Shown piece by piece: positions 1-9,276 of a stretch of 34,799 bases of DNA (positions within the stretch are counted from its first letter, which is position 1; each line of letters starts with the position of its first letter). The position numbers were made by a program, and so were the translations under genes. The notes beneath the pieces are model-generated. The model searched no databases and was not told where the DNA came from. It saw only the letters and a list, made by a program, of their open reading frames with translations. The stretch is from NCBI GenBank assembly GCA_015662775.1, contig DQTL01000217.1:1-34799 (forward strand). The letters are read 5' to 3'. The stretch is from Lutibacter sp. (GTDB lineage Bacteria > Bacteroidota > Bacteroidia > Flavobacteriales > Flavobacteriaceae).

Positions 1-716
1 CTATCTAGGTGTAAGGAATGCTTTAATGCCTGTTCAAACTTTTTTTGCTTGTATAAATCATTGATTTTTAAAGGTAAAAACTTGGTATTATATGGATTTA
101 TCTGCAAGGCTTTGTTTACAAATAATCTAGCCGAATCTTTATCGCGAATCCTTCTAAAAAAATTAGCTAAATAATACATACTTTTGGTATGTAAACTATC
201 TAATTTAAACACTTCTAAAAAAAGATTGGCTTGTTCATAAAGATTTGTTTGTAGTAAAGCTTTTTGATATAAATAATTTGCATTGTTTGGATCAACTGCT
301 ATCAATTTATCAAAAATTAAGCTTGCTTCTTTAAATTGTTCTGTTTTTGTATATAGTTTTCCTAATTTATAGAGTAAAACATAATTAAGAGAATCCTTTT
401 TAATTATTTTGGAATAATAAGCTATAGCTTGGCTCGTATTACCATTGCTTTTATAGGCTTTTGCAAGTTTGCTCTTAATGCCTTTACTTGGTGAGATTTT
501 TTCTGATTTTAAATAGTAATTAATTGCTTTATTAAAGCTTCCAATTTCGTAATATATGTTACCTAATTCATTATACTTTGTAGCTGATTCATCTTGTGTT
601 TTTAGCCACTCAATAGCATTGAGATAATTTCCCGTTTGCAAAATACTATCTACTTTGGTTTGTGCTTGTAGTGAAATTGCTATAAATAGAATTAGAAGTT
701 TTAATAGTAGTTTCAT
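1..716 (-). CDS. TPR (tetratricopeptide) repeat protein with signal peptide, 3' end truncated by window edge
   Basis: Minus-strand ATG at 716-714 reads MKLLLKLLILFIAISLQAQTKVDSILQTGNYLNAIEWLKTQ..., open to the window edge. TPR-like repeats (NELGNIYYEIGSFNKAINYYLKSEKISP; YYSKIIKKDSLNYVLLYKLGKLYTKTEQFKEAS). Confidence 0.8.
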   Translation of the reverse strand, partial: MKLLLKLLILFIAISLQAQTKVDSILQTGNYLNAIEWLKTQDESATKYNELGNIYYEIGSFNKAINYYLKSEKISPSKGIKSKLAKAYKSNGNTSQAIAYYSKIIKKDSLNYVLLYKLGKLYTKTEQFKEASLIFDKLIAVDPNNANYLYQKALLQTNLYEQANLFLEVFKLDSLHTKSMYYLANFFRRIRDKDSARLFVNKALQINPYNTKFLPLKINDLYKQKKFEQALKHSLHLD

Positions 717-767
717 TTTTAATATTTTACTTTATTTATGAGTTTGCTTCACTCCTTCTGCACAAAA

Positions 768-801
768 CAACCCTTCAAGGGTTTGAAACCCCTGAGAGTT
801 G
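768..801. repeat. 34-bp imperfect palindrome (caacccttcaagggtttgaaacccctgagagttg)
   Basis: Reverse complement caactctcaggggtttcaaacccttgaagggttg aligns over the full length; inner gggtttgaaaccc and aaccctt/aagggtt are perfect. Confidence 0.6.
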
Positions 802-812
802 TGGTGTACCAC

Positions 813-2735
813 TTATTTCTTTTTTTCAGTATCCTTCTCTTGTACAATAAATGAAATTGGCAAACTGTACTTAACTTCAACATTTTTTCCATTTTGTTTT
901 CCTGGTATCATTTTTGGCAAAGTTAAAATGACACGCATGGCTTCTAGCTCTAAGTCTTTATGTGGTGCACGAGAATTTACAGAAGTGATGTTACCTTCTT
1001 TATCAATCTTAAACATCATAAAAATTCGTTTTTTACCAGGTGATAAACCGAGATTTTGTGCCATATCAACATTAAAGTTTTTAGCTACATGTTCTTGTAT
1101 GTTTCTTGACAAGCATTCTCTTTGTTCGGCTTTATCTTCAATATTTTCACACCCAGGGTATATTGGCACTTCATCAATTATTGAAAAAGGCACTGAATAT
1201 GAATCAATTACTTTTGTTTCTTGAACTTCGTTAATTATATGATTTTTGTCATTTTCTACAATAAATGAAATTGGCAAACTGTACTTAACTTCAACAACTT
1301 TTCCATTTTGTTTCCCTGGAATCATTTTTGGCAAAGTTAAAATGACACGCATGGCTTCTAGCTCTAAGTCTTTATGTGGTGCACGAGATTTTACAGAGGT
1401 GATGTTACCCTCTTTATCAATCTTAAACATGGTAAAGATTCTTTTTTTACCAGGTGACAAACCTAGGTTTTGAGCTATATCTACATTAAAGTTTTTAGCA
1501 ACATGAGTTTGAATTTTTCTAGACAAGCATTCTCTTTGTTCGGCTTTGTCCTTAATGTTTTCACACCCAGGATAGATTGGGACTTCATCTATTATTGAAA
1601 AAGGGACACTTCTATCTAAGTCCTTTATTACTATACTGTCAGTATCAGTATCATCAGTATGTGAAACTTCATAGAGATGATAATCCTTACTATTTTTAAC
1701 AGCTTCTTTATAGGACTCAAATGATTTAATTTTTTTATCAGGTTTTACTTTTAACAGAAGTTCTAAATATTTTGTATATTGTTTTAATGACAGGTTTCTA
1801 GAGTCTTCATGAGCTTCAAAAAAATCGAACATATTTTGAAAATTCTTCTGTCTCATATCTTCACTTTCTTGTGCAGAAGTAGCTCCTATAAAAAACATCA
1901 TTATTAGTAAAGGAAAAATTGCAAAATACTTACTCATTTTCCAATTTGGTGATTGTGTCTTGGTCATCATAGTAATACGTTTTTGAATTAATGATTTATT
2001 ATAAAATTGATTGACAAATGCCATGTTTTCTACTTGAAAAAGGTCATTTAACAAATGATTGTAATAGGTTTTGGTATCTGATATTCTAATACTTTCTGCA
2101 TCAGCAATAAATTCGTGTAAAGCTGTTATTTGTCTTTGGTACACATAAACAAAAGGATTAAACCAAAGCACTATTTTCAATAGTTCAAACCACAAAAGAT
2201 CTAAGGAATGCTTTTGTCTAACATGTACTTTTTCATGTGCAATTAGGTAGGTAGGATTCTTATCAATGATTTTTTCTCCTATAAATACATAGTTTAGAAA
2301 GGAAAAAACACTAGTTGAATCTTTTATTTTTATCAATACAAATCCATTTTTCTTTTGTTGTTTGCTCGACTGAATAAGTATGCTGACTTTAGCTAGCTTC
2401 CAAATAAATATAGAAAAGGATAACAACATGCCTGTAAAATAAAACCACATGATAATAGAAAACCCAGATACAGATTGGTTAGCATTTAAAATCACCTCAG
2501 GAAGCTGTAAATTTTGAGTATTTAACACCACTTCACCTAAGGCTATAATTTGTGTTGGTATGCTATTTTCAGTGACTATGTTAAGGGATATAAAAGGTAT
2601 CATAACAGCTAGTAATGAAGTGCTAATTAAATAGATTCTATTGCTTGTGTAAAAAGTTTCTTTACGCAACCAAAGCTGATATATAAAAAGGAATAAACCT
2701 TGAAAAACTATAATTTGAAGTATTTTTAGTAACAT
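813..2735 (-). CDS. BlaR1-like M56 family peptidase with two tandem TonB C-terminal-like domains
   Basis: Multi-TM N-terminus, zinc-peptidase motif HEKVH (LIAHEKVHVRQKHSLDLLW), then two near-identical ~120-aa modules (VPFSIIDEVPIYPGCENI...ISFIV). Adjacent to a BlaI-family regulator. Confidence 0.85.
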   Translation of the reverse strand: MLLKILQIIVFQGLFLFIYQLWLRKETFYTSNRIYLISTSLLAVMIPFISLNIVTENSIPTQIIALGEVVLNTQNLQLPEVILNANQSVSGFSIIMWFYFTGMLLSFSIFIWKLAKVSILIQSSKQQKKNGFVLIKIKDSTSVFSFLNYVFIGEKIIDKNPTYLIAHEKVHVRQKHSLDLLWFELLKIVLWFNPFVYVYQRQITALHEFIADAESIRISDTKTYYNHLLNDLFQVENMAFVNQFYNKSLIQKRITMMTKTQSPNWKMSKYFAIFPLLIMMFFIGATSAQESEDMRQKNFQNMFDFFEAHEDSRNLSLKQYTKYLELLLKVKPDKKIKSFESYKEAVKNSKDYHLYEVSHTDDTDTDSIVIKDLDRSVPFSIIDEVPIYPGCENIKDKAEQRECLSRKIQTHVAKNFNVDIAQNLGLSPGKKRIFTMFKIDKEGNITSVKSRAPHKDLELEAMRVILTLPKMIPGKQNGKVVEVKYSLPISFIVENDKNHIINEVQETKVIDSYSVPFSIIDEVPIYPGCENIEDKAEQRECLSRNIQEHVAKNFNVDMAQNLGLSPGKKRIFMMFKIDKEGNITSVNSRAPHKDLELEAMRVILTLPKMIPGKQNGKNVEVKYSLPISFIVQEKDTEKKK

Positions 2736-2743
2736 AATTAGTC

Positions 2744-3103
2744 TTATTTATTTATTTGTTTGAGTATTTCTTCTAATTCGTTTATATCCATTTCTTTTTT
2801 CTCAATAAAAAAGGAAACCATCGATTTAAAAGAACCTTCAAAATAATTATCCACTAATTTTTTGGCAGTTTGTTGACTGTACTTTTCCTTATCTATTAAT
2901 GGAAAATAAAGATAGCCTCTTCCCTTTTGCTCGTGAGATACAAATTCTTTATTTTCTAAAATACGAATGATGGTTGACACAGTATTATACGCTGGTTTAG
3001 GTTTTGGAAGCAGTTTAATTACATCAGATACACTAGCCATATCAATACGCCAAAGTACTTGCATGATTTGCTCTTCTGCTTTTGTTAAAGATTTTTTTAT
3101 CAT
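2744..3103 (-). CDS. BlaI/MecI/CopY family transcriptional repressor
   Basis: MIKKSLTKAEEQIMQVLWRIDMASVSDVIKLLPKPKPAYNTVSTIIRILENKEFVSHEQKGRGYLYFPL is a typical BlaI/MecI winged helix. I prefer the ATG at 3103 over the ORF-track start at 3136 because the -7 box lies at 3134-3141. Confidence 0.88.
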   Translation of the reverse strand: MIKKSLTKAEEQIMQVLWRIDMASVSDVIKLLPKPKPAYNTVSTIIRILENKEFVSHEQKGRGYLYFPLIDKEKYSQQTAKKLVDNYFEGSFKSMVSFFIEKKEMDINELEEILKQINK

Positions 3104-3109
3104 TTTTTC

Positions 3110-3174
3110 AACTAATGTTTTAGTTATATAGTGCAAATATAACTAAGTTTTTAGTTTAAACTAATTTTTTAGTT
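3110..3174. promoter_or_regulatory. Triple dyad AACTAA-N4-TTAGTT, putative BlaI-like repressor operators
   Basis: Exact dyads at 3110-3125, 3141-3156 and 3159-3174 upstream of the blaI-like start codon. Confidence 0.65.
3134..3141 (-). promoter_or_regulatory. Bacteroidetes -7 box TATATTTG for the blaI-M56 operon
   Basis: Reverse complement of caaatata matches TAnnTTTG, 31 nt upstream of the ATG at 3103. Confidence 0.55.
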
Positions 3175-3278
3175 GTTAATCGTGTAGTTTTAACATAAAT
3201 GAAAAATAATTTGTAAAAGAATGGCTAAGACTTTTAAATTTCTGTACTTTCGCCGCCTTTGACCTGAAACTAAGTAAC

Positions 3279-4925
3279 ATGACTAAATTTATCACAAAAA
3301 AAATAGCCAACAGTAAAGACGATATACTCTCTGGATTAACAGTAGCTCTCGCTCTTGTTCCTGAGGCAATTGCCTTTTCTTTTATTGCAGGTATTGATCC
3401 TCTTATTGGTTTATATGGTGCTTTTATCATGGGTATTGTTACAGCTATATTTGGTGGACGACCAGGAATGATTTCTGGAGCAACTGGTGCCATGGCTGTA
3501 GTAATGGTTAGTCTGGTTAAAGAAGGTCATCTATTTGGAGTTGAGCATGGTGTAGGCGAATTAGGTTTACAATTTCTTTTTGTAGCCCTTCTTTTTACAG
3601 GATTCATACAAATTATGGCAGGTGTTTTAAAATTAGGAAAATTTGTTCGCCTAATACCACATCCTGTTATGATGGGTTTTGTCAATGGTTTGGCAATTGT
3701 CATTTTTATTTCGCAATTAGATATGTTTAAAATAAATGTATTAAATTCAGAAACTGGTGTATCAATTAAGCATTGGTTACAAGGGGTTGATTTATACTTA
3801 ATGTTAGGTTTTGTTGCTTTAACCATGCTGATAATGATTGGTTTACCTAAAATAACCAAAAAAATACCCGAAGCTTTGTTTGCCATATTAGTAGTGACAG
3901 CTATCGTTGTATTTGGAAATTTAGATGTGGCAACTGTTGGTTCATTTATCCATGATGGTGGCGGAGAAGCTTTAAGTGAACGTGGTGGTTTCTTACAATT
4001 ATTACCTTCTTTTCAATTAGATTTATTTACAAATTCGAACCTTTGGAATAGTGAAGCTATTATTTTAATTCTAAAATATGCTCCTATCCTTGCCGCAATT
4101 GGTTTAATAGAATCTTTAATGACCTTAAACCTAATTGACGATTTAACAGAAACTCGTGGAAATGGAAACAAAGAATGTATTGCTCAAGGAAGTGCCAACA
4201 TATTAAATGGTCTTTTTGGTGGAATGGGTGGTTGTGCTATGATTGGTCAATCTATTATCAATATAAAATCAGGTGGACGTGGACGACTTTCTGGGATATC
4301 GGCTGCTGTTGGTTTGTTAATATTTATTCTTTTTGCTCCTAGTTATATAGAGCAAGTTCCTATTGCAGCACTTGTAGGTGTTATGTTTATGGTGGTGATT
4401 GGAACTTTTGCTTGGTCGAGTATTCGTATTTTAAATAAAATCCCTTTATCTGATGCTTTTATTATCATTTTGGTTTCTGCCATAACTGTTTGGGAAGATC
4501 TTGCGGTAGCAGTTATCACAGGTATCATAATTTCTGCTTTAGTATTTGCATGGGAAAATGCAAAACGAATTCGTGCTCGTAAAACCATAAAAGAAGATGG
4601 AACTAAAGTTTATGAAATTTGGGGACCTCTTTTCTTTGGATCTATTACTGATTTTAATTTAAAATTTGATGTAAAAAATGATCCAGATTTTATAGAAATA
4701 GATTTTATGGAAAGTAAAATTGCTGATCATTCTGCTATCTCTGCTTTACGTGCTATTGTAAATAAGTATCAAAAAGCAGGTAAAACAATTCATTTAAAAC
4801 ACCTGAGTGAAGAATGTAAATTTTTACTGAACAAAAGAAATCCGCAGTTTGCAGAGATAATTATTGATGCCATTGATGATCCTCGTTATCATGTTTCGGA
4901 AGATCCTGAAGCTTTTAATGAATAG
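3279..4925 (+). CDS. SulP family inorganic anion transporter with C-terminal STAS domain
   Basis: DDILSGLTVALALVPEAIAFSFIAGIDPLIGLYGAF...GGRPGMISGATGAMAVV; C-terminal STAS-like region (IEIDFMESKIADHSAISALRAIVNKYQKAGKTIHLKHLS). Confidence 0.92.
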   Translation: MTKFITKKIANSKDDILSGLTVALALVPEAIAFSFIAGIDPLIGLYGAFIMGIVTAIFGGRPGMISGATGAMAVVMVSLVKEGHLFGVEHGVGELGLQFLFVALLFTGFIQIMAGVLKLGKFVRLIPHPVMMGFVNGLAIVIFISQLDMFKINVLNSETGVSIKHWLQGVDLYLMLGFVALTMLIMIGLPKITKKIPEALFAILVVTAIVVFGNLDVATVGSFIHDGGGEALSERGGFLQLLPSFQLDLFTNSNLWNSEAIILILKYAPILAAIGLIESLMTLNLIDDLTETRGNGNKECIAQGSANILNGLFGGMGGCAMIGQSIINIKSGGRGRLSGISAAVGLLIFILFAPSYIEQVPIAALVGVMFMVVIGTFAWSSIRILNKIPLSDAFIIILVSAITVWEDLAVAVITGIIISALVFAWENAKRIRARKTIKEDGTKVYEIWGPLFFGSITDFNLKFDVKNDPDFIEIDFMESKIADHSAISALRAIVNKYQKAGKTIHLKHLSEECKFLLNKRNPQFAEIIIDAIDDPRYHVSEDPEAFNE

Positions 4926-4929
4926 TTTT

Positions 4930-7101
4930 CTACTTCCCAAACCCCTTTTTAACCAACAATGGTTCAATCTTTGGTTTTCTACCTAAAAAGTTTTTATATA
5001 AATCCATCCCTGATTTTGAACCACCAGCTGCTAGCATAGCTCGGTATTTTTTAGATAATTCGGGATTAAATATATCTCCTGTTTTTTTAAACTCATTAAA
5101 AGTATCTGCGTCTAAAACTTCTGACCATAAGTAGGAATAATAACCTGCTGAATAACCTCCAGAAAAGACATGAGAATAATAAGTGCTTCTGTATCTAGGG
5201 AGTATTTCATTGATTAAGCCAATATCTCGCATGGCATTGGCTTCAAATTTTCTAACATCTTGCAATGTTGTATCCTTTAGCGAATGCCATTTTAAATCTA
5301 AATAAGCAGCTGCCATATATTCAACAGATCGGAAACCTTCATCAAAATCATTCGCTATATTCATCTTTTTGATTAAAGCTGCTGGAATAATTTCACCTGT
5401 TTTATAATGCTTGGCATAAGTTGCCAATACTTGTGGTTCACTCATCCAGTTTTCCATAACTTGACTAGGAAATTCTACAAAATCTCTAGGTACGTTTGTC
5501 CCCGACATTGAAGCGTATTTTACATTTGACAACAATCCGTGCAAAGCATGACCAAATTCATGAAATAAGGTTTGAGCTTCAGAAAAAGACAGCAAGGATG
5601 GTTGCCCTTTTGTTGGAGCAGGATAATTAAAATTATTGGTTACAATTGGTGTTACAAAACTATTTATATTTGATTGCATACGTATCTCGTTCATCCATGC
5701 ACCACCTCTTTTACTTTCACGAGCAAAGAAATCCATATAAATAACTCCTAAATGCTTCCCATTTTCTAATACTTCAAATACTTGTTGGTCTGGATGCCAT
5801 TTTTGAGCATTTTCTATTGGTTTAAAGGTTATTCCAAATAAGGTGTAAGCCAATTTAAAAGCTCCCTCACGCACATTGTTAAACTCAAAGTATGGACGTG
5901 TATCTTCTTCATTAAAACTATATTTTTTTGCTCTTAATTTAGCTACATAATATCGCCAATCACTTCCTCTAAATTTATCTTTTATTCCTTCTTTTTTCAT
6001 CATAGTAGCTAAAGCATTTTTGTCTTTTTTTGCCATAGCTAATGCGGAGGGCCACATTTGATTCATTAGTTTAAAAACATTTTCAGATTTTTTTGCCATA
6101 CGATTAGACAATACTTTATCTGCCCAAGTTTTATAACCGAGTAAATTGGCTTTTTCTACACGTAAAGCTACTAGTTCACTTATAATTTTCTTATTGTCGT
6201 TGGAATTGTCATTATCTCCTCTATGTGTATAAGCTTTAAATAGTTTTTCACGCATAGCTCTATTAGGTGAAACTTCTAAAAAAGGATTAATACTCGGGCG
6301 TTGTAAAGTAAAAGACCAACCTGAATCATGTCCGCGTTTTTTGGCTTCAGAAGCTGCTAATGCAATAAGACTTTCTGATAAATTCCCTAAATCTTTTTTA
6401 TCTGAAACATGCAATTCAAAAGCATTAGTCTCATCTAATAAATTGGTTTCAAATTTATTAGATAGTATCGTTATTTTTTTATTTATTTCCTTTAATCTTT
6501 CCTTTTGTTCTCCTTTTAAATTAACTCCTGAACTTTTGTAATTTTTATAAGTTTCCGAGATTAAAAATAGCTCTTGTTTTCCTAAATCTAATTGATGTAT
6601 TTGGTTATAAACCGATTCAATTCTTTTAAAAAGTTCAGAATTAAGAGTAATCTCATCAAAATGAGCTGCTAATTCTGGGCCAATCGTTTTTGCAGTTTCT
6701 CTAAGTATTTTATCTGTATTAGCTGCATTTACAGCATAAAAAACATTGGTTATTTTTTTTAAAACTGCTCCACTTATTTCTAGAGCTTCAATCGTATTTT
6801 TAAAAGTAGCCCTTTCTTTGTTTTCAACTATTATTTTAATCTCATCTTTATGTATTGTAATAGCTTTACGCAAGGCTGGTAGATAATCAGCACTACTAAT
6901 TTCATCAAAAGGAGGCATCCCAAAGGGAGTTTTCCATTCACTTAGTAAAGGGTTTATACTAATTTCATTATTTGTTTTTTTCTTTTCTTTACAGGAAATC
7001 AGAATTAATGTCGTGAATAAAAGAATGCGTATTTGTTTAATAAATTGAAGTATTTGAAACGGCAATTTAAGAATAAAAAACATGTTAAACGTAGGTTTCA
7101 A
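4930..7101 (-). CDS. M3 family metallopeptidase (peptidyl-dipeptidase Dcp-like), probable lipoprotein
   Basis: HEFGHALHG zinc motif; PLLSEWKTPFGMPPFDEISSADYLPAL N-terminus typical of Dcp/OpdA; lipobox-like LILISC. An internal start at 7083 (MFFILK) is possible. Confidence 0.92.
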   Translation of the reverse strand: MKPTFNMFFILKLPFQILQFIKQIRILLFTTLILISCKEKKKTNNEISINPLLSEWKTPFGMPPFDEISSADYLPALRKAITIHKDEIKIIVENKERATFKNTIEALEISGAVLKKITNVFYAVNAANTDKILRETAKTIGPELAAHFDEITLNSELFKRIESVYNQIHQLDLGKQELFLISETYKNYKSSGVNLKGEQKERLKEINKKITILSNKFETNLLDETNAFELHVSDKKDLGNLSESLIALAASEAKKRGHDSGWSFTLQRPSINPFLEVSPNRAMREKLFKAYTHRGDNDNSNDNKKIISELVALRVEKANLLGYKTWADKVLSNRMAKKSENVFKLMNQMWPSALAMAKKDKNALATMMKKEGIKDKFRGSDWRYYVAKLRAKKYSFNEEDTRPYFEFNNVREGAFKLAYTLFGITFKPIENAQKWHPDQQVFEVLENGKHLGVIYMDFFARESKRGGAWMNEIRMQSNINSFVTPIVTNNFNYPAPTKGQPSLLSFSEAQTLFHEFGHALHGLLSNVKYASMSGTNVPRDFVEFPSQVMENWMSEPQVLATYAKHYKTGEIIPAALIKKMNIANDFDEGFRSVEYMAAAYLDLKWHSLKDTTLQDVRKFEANAMRDIGLINEILPRYRSTYYSHVFSGGYSAGYYSYLWSEVLDADTFNEFKKTGDIFNPELSKKYRAMLAAGGSKSGMDLYKNFLGRKPKIEPLLVKKGFGK

Positions 7102-7179
7102 AATTTTAAAAAAACCTCAAAAAGAAACAATACTTCAAAGAACCTTATAAAAAGTATAGAATGAACAAATTCTTATTAC

Positions 7180-7187
7180 TATCTTTG
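7180..7187 (+). promoter_or_regulatory. -7 box TATCTTTG upstream of rmuC
   Basis: TAnnTTTG match 17 nt upstream of the start codon at 7205. Confidence 0.5.
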
Positions 7188-7204
7188 TTAAAAAATAACT
7201 ACAA

Positions 7205-8533
7205 ATGAACAATTTGATTCTCTATCTTTTTACAACTGGAATACTAGCACTAATTTTAGGTTTTATAATTGGAAAATTATTGTTTCAATCAAAATATAAA
7301 GGAATTGAAGTTACCTTAAACGCTAATAACCAACAACTCAAAAAACAAGTTTTAAATTTAGAAAAAATAAATGAAAATTTACACGAAAAATTTAAAAATG
7401 AAACAGAAAAAAGAGAAAATTTACTCATTTCCATCACACAAAAAGAATCTGAAATAATACATTTACTAGAAAAAAACCAAGAACAAAAAAATGAAGTTGA
7501 AAAACTACAAGAAAAATTTACCACAGAATTTGAAAACTTGGCCAATAGAATATTAGAAGAAAAATCAATAAAATTTACCGAACAAAATAAAGAAAATCTC
7601 AAACAAATTCTAACACCTCTAAACGAAAAAATACAATCTTTTGAAAAGAAAATAGAAAGCACCCATAAAGAAAGCATTGATTATCACGCAGCCTTACGTC
7701 AACAAATACTGGGTTTAAAAGACCTAAACCAACAAATGAGTAAAGAAACACTCAACTTGACCAAAGCTTTAAAAGGCGATAGCAAAACGCAAGGAAATTG
7801 GGGCGAATTGGTTTTAGAACGTGTTTTAGAAAAATCAGGTTTAGAAAAAGGACGTGAATACGAAATGGAAAAATCGTTTACAATAAATGATGGAGAAAGA
7901 CAAAGACTTCGACCTGATGTAATTATTCATTTACCTGACAACAAAAAAATGATTGTCGATTCTAAAGTTTCCCTAACACATTATGAACAATATATAAATA
8001 CAGATGAAGAAAATGAAAAAAACCTATTTTTAAAACAACATATACAATCGTTAAACCGTCATGTAGAACAATTAAGTGCCAAAAAATATGAAGATTTATA
8101 CGAAATAGAATCTCCTGATTTTGTATTGCTTTTTGTACCTATTGAGCCCGCTTTTGCCGTTGCTTTAAATAACGACAACCAGCTTTATAACAAAGCTTTT
8201 GAAAAGAATATTGTCATTGTAACTCCTACGACCCTTTTGGCTACGCTACGTACTATAGACAGTATGTGGAATAATGAAAAACAACAACAGAATGCTTTAG
8301 AAATTGCCAGACAAGCAGGTGGACTTTACGATAAGTTTGAAGGCCTCGTAAAAGATTTAATGTTAGTTGGCAAACGTATGGATGATGCCAAAAAAGAATA
8401 TGGAAATGCTATGAACAAACTTGTAGAAGGTAAAGGAAATCTTATAACACGTGTTGAAAACCTTAAAATAATGGGTGCTAAAGCTAAAAAAGCATTACCT
8501 GAAAGTATCATAAAACGTGCGAAAGAGGAATAA
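7205..8533 (+). CDS. rmuC: DNA recombination protein RmuC
   Basis: N-terminal TM plus coiled coil, then RmuC core (KGDSKTQGNWGELVLERVLEKSGLEKGREYEME...RLRPDVIIHLPDNKKMIVDSKVSLTHYE). Confidence 0.93.
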   Translation: MNNLILYLFTTGILALILGFIIGKLLFQSKYKGIEVTLNANNQQLKKQVLNLEKINENLHEKFKNETEKRENLLISITQKESEIIHLLEKNQEQKNEVEKLQEKFTTEFENLANRILEEKSIKFTEQNKENLKQILTPLNEKIQSFEKKIESTHKESIDYHAALRQQILGLKDLNQQMSKETLNLTKALKGDSKTQGNWGELVLERVLEKSGLEKGREYEMEKSFTINDGERQRLRPDVIIHLPDNKKMIVDSKVSLTHYEQYINTDEENEKNLFLKQHIQSLNRHVEQLSAKKYEDLYEIESPDFVLLFVPIEPAFAVALNNDNQLYNKAFEKNIVIVTPTTLLATLRTIDSMWNNEKQQQNALEIARQAGGLYDKFEGLVKDLMLVGKRMDDAKKEYGNAMNKLVEGKGNLITRVENLKIMGAKAKKALPESIIKRAKEE

Positions 8534-8641
8534 ATTTATTTTATAATTAGGGCTTGCTCTATTGTATTTATTGTTTTGTATTTTAAAAAATTCTTAATTT
8601 AACGTGTCTTTCAGCCATTAAGTGCTAGAGCAACTCTTTAT

Positions 8642-8669
8642 CTCTCGCAAAGACGCTAAGTCGCCAAGC
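8642..8669. repeat. Putative dispersed intergenic repeat (tctcgcaaagacgctaagtcgccaagc type)
   Basis: GC-richer islet in a non-coding AT-rich gap. Resembles 'gcaaagacgcaaag' dispersed repeats I associate with Bacteroidetes intergenic regions; only one copy in this window. Confidence 0.35.
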
Positions 8670-8854
8670 TGTGTCTAAAGTGTAAAAAAATGCTCGCATT
8701 TATGAAAGTTTTGTAAACTTTAAATAACTTTTTTAAATTCATTATTAACCACTACACTTCCTGCCGGAAAGCAGGTTTGCGCCTTTCGAGATAATTATTA
8801 CATATTCTTTATTATTTTTATAATGCTATGGGTGAATAGTTACAATTTAACCAA

Positions 8855-9268
8855 CTAAAAAGACATAAAAACTTCCTTAAATTCTTTTTGAAATAGCATT
8901 TTAAATGTTTTCCATTCTCGTAAAAAACTCAAGGTTTTTTGAGTGTAAGCCAATCGGTTTGGCACTGAATAATCGGCGTAGATTACATTTATATCTTTTT
9001 CAGAATACTTTTTCATGAAGAATATAATTGCTTCTTCTTTTTTCTTTTCTTCCAATTCAGCAATTTTATTACGAAATTCTTCCTGCTTATTTTTATCTAT
9101 TTCTTGAATATTTAAAGTAACTAACTCGGTAAATATTTTAGAATTACTATTCATTTCTAACAAAGCAATAATTTTTTCTTTTTTTGTATTATTTTCTTGA
9201 GAAAATCCAATACTTACAAAAGTGAACACTAGTAGTAAAAAGAATGTTTTTTTCATATCTAACAACAA
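8855..9268 (-). CDS. Small secreted hypothetical protein, possibly a divergent DUF2059-like paralogue
   Basis: Signal peptide MKKTFFLLLVFTFVSIGFSQ; helical body with KKYSEKDINVIYADYSVP resembling the DUF2059 'F..eEi..l..fY..p' pattern; adjacent to a DUF2059-like gene. Confidence 0.6.
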   Translation of the reverse strand: MLLDMKKTFFLLLVFTFVSIGFSQENNTKKEKIIALLEMNSNSKIFTELVTLNIQEIDKNKQEEFRNKIAELEEKKKEEAIIFFMKKYSEKDINVIYADYSVPNRLAYTQKTLSFLREWKTFKMLFQKEFKEVFMSF

Positions 9269-9276
9269 TTTAAAGT

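Noticed and set aside
799-1473. Plus-strand ORFs 799-1224 and 1246-1473 encoding similar proteins
   Set aside because: They are antisense to the duplicated TonB_C modules of the M56 gene; their similarity simply mirrors the tandem duplication.
3176-3886. Minus-strand ORFs 3176-3493 and 3527-3886 (and 4343-4588)
   Set aside because: Antisense to the strongly supported SulP gene; composition is low-complexity and not protein-like.
7285-7677. 130-aa minus-strand ORF rich in Ser/Phe/Cys
   Set aside because: Antisense shadow of the Lys/Glu-rich coiled coil of RmuC.
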